Shown here: positions 6,484 to 7,798 of the stretch, one piece after another
Layout: every line of letters starts with the position of its first letter
Position numbering within the stretch: position 1 is the stretch's first letter
Assembly: GCA_900542635.1 (NCBI GenBank)
Contig: UQOJ01000076.1
Span: forward strand, 1 to 7,798
Reading direction: 5' to 3'
DNA: 7,798 bases
From: an uncultured Collinsella sp.
Lineage (GTDB): Bacteria > Actinomycetota > Coriobacteriia > Coriobacteriales > Coriobacteriaceae
The notes under the pieces: model-generated
What the model saw: the letters and a program-made list of their open reading frames with translations, nothing else
Told to the model about the DNA's origin: nothing
Databases searched by the model: none
Translations under genes and position numbers: made by a program

Positions 6484-7749
6484 ATGTTAGACCGTTTTAC
6501 CGATCGTGCGCGTAAGGTCATGTCCATGGCCAAGCAAGAAGCGCTCGATCTTCATTCAAATAAGGTGGGCACCGAGCACCTGCTGCTCGCGCTTGCCAAG
6601 GAGGACGAGGGCATTGCCGCCGAGGCGCTGCGTTCGCTCGACATCTCCTATGATGACATCATGGATACTCTCAAAGAGGTCCAGACCACGGTTCCCGAGC
6701 CCAGTGAGGAGACCGAGGCGGCCAAGCTCGCCTTTACGCCGCTCGTCATTAGCGTGATGGAGCGTTCATTCCGCGTGGCGCGCGAGAACAACCAGACCTA
6801 CGTGTCGACCGAGCACTTGCTGATCGGCATCGTCGAAGAGGGCAACGGCATGGCCATGGACATCCTCATGCGCCTGGGTGTGTCGTCCGCCTCCATCAAA
6901 AAGGCTATCGAGAAACTCACCGCCAAGGACCAGGACAAGAAGCGTCCGCTCGCCGGCGCCGGTGCTGGTCGTCCCGGTGCGGGCCTGCCGTTCTTTAGCG
7001 GCTCGGATACCTCTCAGCAAAGGGGGGGTGGCACCGATACGCTTAAGCAGTTCGCGACCAACCTCACGCAGAAGGCGCGCGACGGCGAGCTCGACCCTGT
7101 AATTGGTCGCGAAAAGGAAGTCCAGCGTATGATGGAAATTCTTTCGCGCCGCACCAAGAACAACCCGCTCATTCTGGGCGACCCCGGCGTGGGCAAGACG
7201 GCCATCGTCGAGGGCCTGGCTCAGCAGATTGCAGCCGGCAACGTGCCCGAGAACCTCATGAACCAGAATATCTGGACGCTCGACCTGCCGGGCCTCGTGG
7301 CGGGCGCCAAGTATCGCGGCGAGTTTGAGGAGCGCCTCAAGAACGTGATCCAGGAGGCCACCGAAGCTGACGACGTCATCCTGTTTATTGACGAGATGCA
7401 CACCATCATCGGTGCCGGCTCTGCCGAGGGCTCCATCGACGCGAGCTCCATGCTCAAGCCCGTTCTCGCACGCGGTGCTTTCCAGATCATCGGTGCCACC
7501 ACGGCCGAGGAGTTCCGCAAGTACCTCACCAAGGACCCGGCCTTCGAGCGTCGCTTCCAGACCATCGATGTCGAGGAGCCGAGCGTCGAGGACACGGTCA
7601 AGATCCTGACCGCGCTCAAGCCGCGCTACGAGGAGCACCACCATGTGCGCTATACGCAGGGTGCTATCGAGGCCGCCGCGAACCTCTCCGACCGCTACAT
7701 CCAGGATCGCTTCCTGCCCGATAAGGCCATCGACCTCATTGACGAGGCC
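6484..7749 (+). CDS. clpC: ClpC ATPase, N-terminal part, cut by contig end
   Basis: The first 422 residues of a Hsp100/ClpC AAA+ unfoldase, which feeds proteins to the ClpP protease in the cytoplasm; full-length ClpC is about 810-870 residues. The opening MLDRFTDRARKVMSMAKQEA is the ClpC form of the Clp N-domain, and the double Clp_N repeat spans about 1-145. A Gly/Ala/Pro-rich linker (about 155-185) leads to AAA+ domain 1: Walker A GDPGVGKT (232-239), Walker B LFIDE (300-304), and arginine fingers R356/R357 in FERRF. The middle domain, AAA+ domain 2 and ClpP-binding loop are missing because genomic sequence stops at 7749. An in-frame read-through gives a false tail LSLIHI ending at TGA 7770. 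ATG 6484 has AAGAGGAA (6471-6478) 5 nt upstream; the in-frame ATG 6406 would translate the leader hairpin and is unlikely. Confidence 0.93.
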
Positions 7750-7798
7750 CTGTCTCTTATACACATCTGACGCTGCCGACGACTTAATAGGTGTAGAT
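7750..7798. other. Illumina Nextera adapter contamination
   Basis: 7750-7768 is the 19-base Tn5 mosaic end in read-through orientation (CTGTCTCTTATACACATCT). 7769-7782 is GACGCTGCCGACGA, the complement of the Nextera i5-side adapter. 7783-7790 (CTTAATAG) is in the index position; its complement CTATTAAG matches, from memory, Nextera i5 index S518. 7791-7798 (GTGTAGAT) is the start of the P5 complement. The order and spacing match a Nextera library molecule exactly. This is not genomic DNA and should be trimmed. Confidence 0.98.

Noticed and set aside
6766..7764. 332-residue open frame on the minus strand starting MYKRQ
   Set aside because: Its start lies in the sequencing adapter, and the rest is the antisense of clpC.
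7750..7770. Apparent natural stop of ClpC after LSLIHI
   Set aside because: These codons are the Tn5 mosaic end of the Nextera adapter, so the gene is cut by the library end and is not a pseudogene.

Overview
The window looks like one end of a short-read assembly contig from a high-GC gut actinobacterium. My best guess is a Collinsella-like member of the Coriobacteriia. That guess rests on the GC-rich codon use, a ClpC of actinobacterial/Gram-positive type, and a very large fused 2-hydroxyacyl-CoA dehydratase activase of the kind common in anaerobes; no marker gene here fixes the taxon. The last 49 bases (7750-7798) are not genomic. They are Illumina Nextera adapter: the Tn5 mosaic end, the i5-side adapter, an 8-base index and the start of P5. 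The downstream clpC gene is therefore cut by the end of the contig, not by mutation.

Layout. Bases 1-343 hold no gene I can support. They contain a nested hairpin (6-49), a long imperfect inverted repeat (59-158) and a strong rho-independent terminator (250-299). A small four-helix membrane protein with two DUF2798-like repeats follows at 344-892. The gap at 893-1173 holds an inverted repeat just after the stop codon, a terminator (1059-1091), a perfect 21-bp palindrome (1104-1124) and a likely extended -10 promoter. Next comes a 1479-residue protein (1174-5613) with two activase ATPase modules followed by two dehydratase-like halves. A TetR-family regulator (5597-6286) overlaps its 3' end. 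After a gap of about 200 bp containing a hairpin, a direct repeat, a probable promoter and a leader hairpin, clpC starts at 6484 and runs into the adapter.

How the genes fit together. The activase gene and the TetR gene overlap by 17 bp and are probably co-transcribed. The 21-bp palindrome sits over the -35 area of their promoter and is the obvious candidate operator for that TetR protein, so I infer a self-regulated two-gene unit. The activase protein appears to carry, in one chain, the equivalents of an activase dimer and a dehydratase heterodimer; its substrate is unknown. The DUF2798-like gene and clpC look like independent transcription units.
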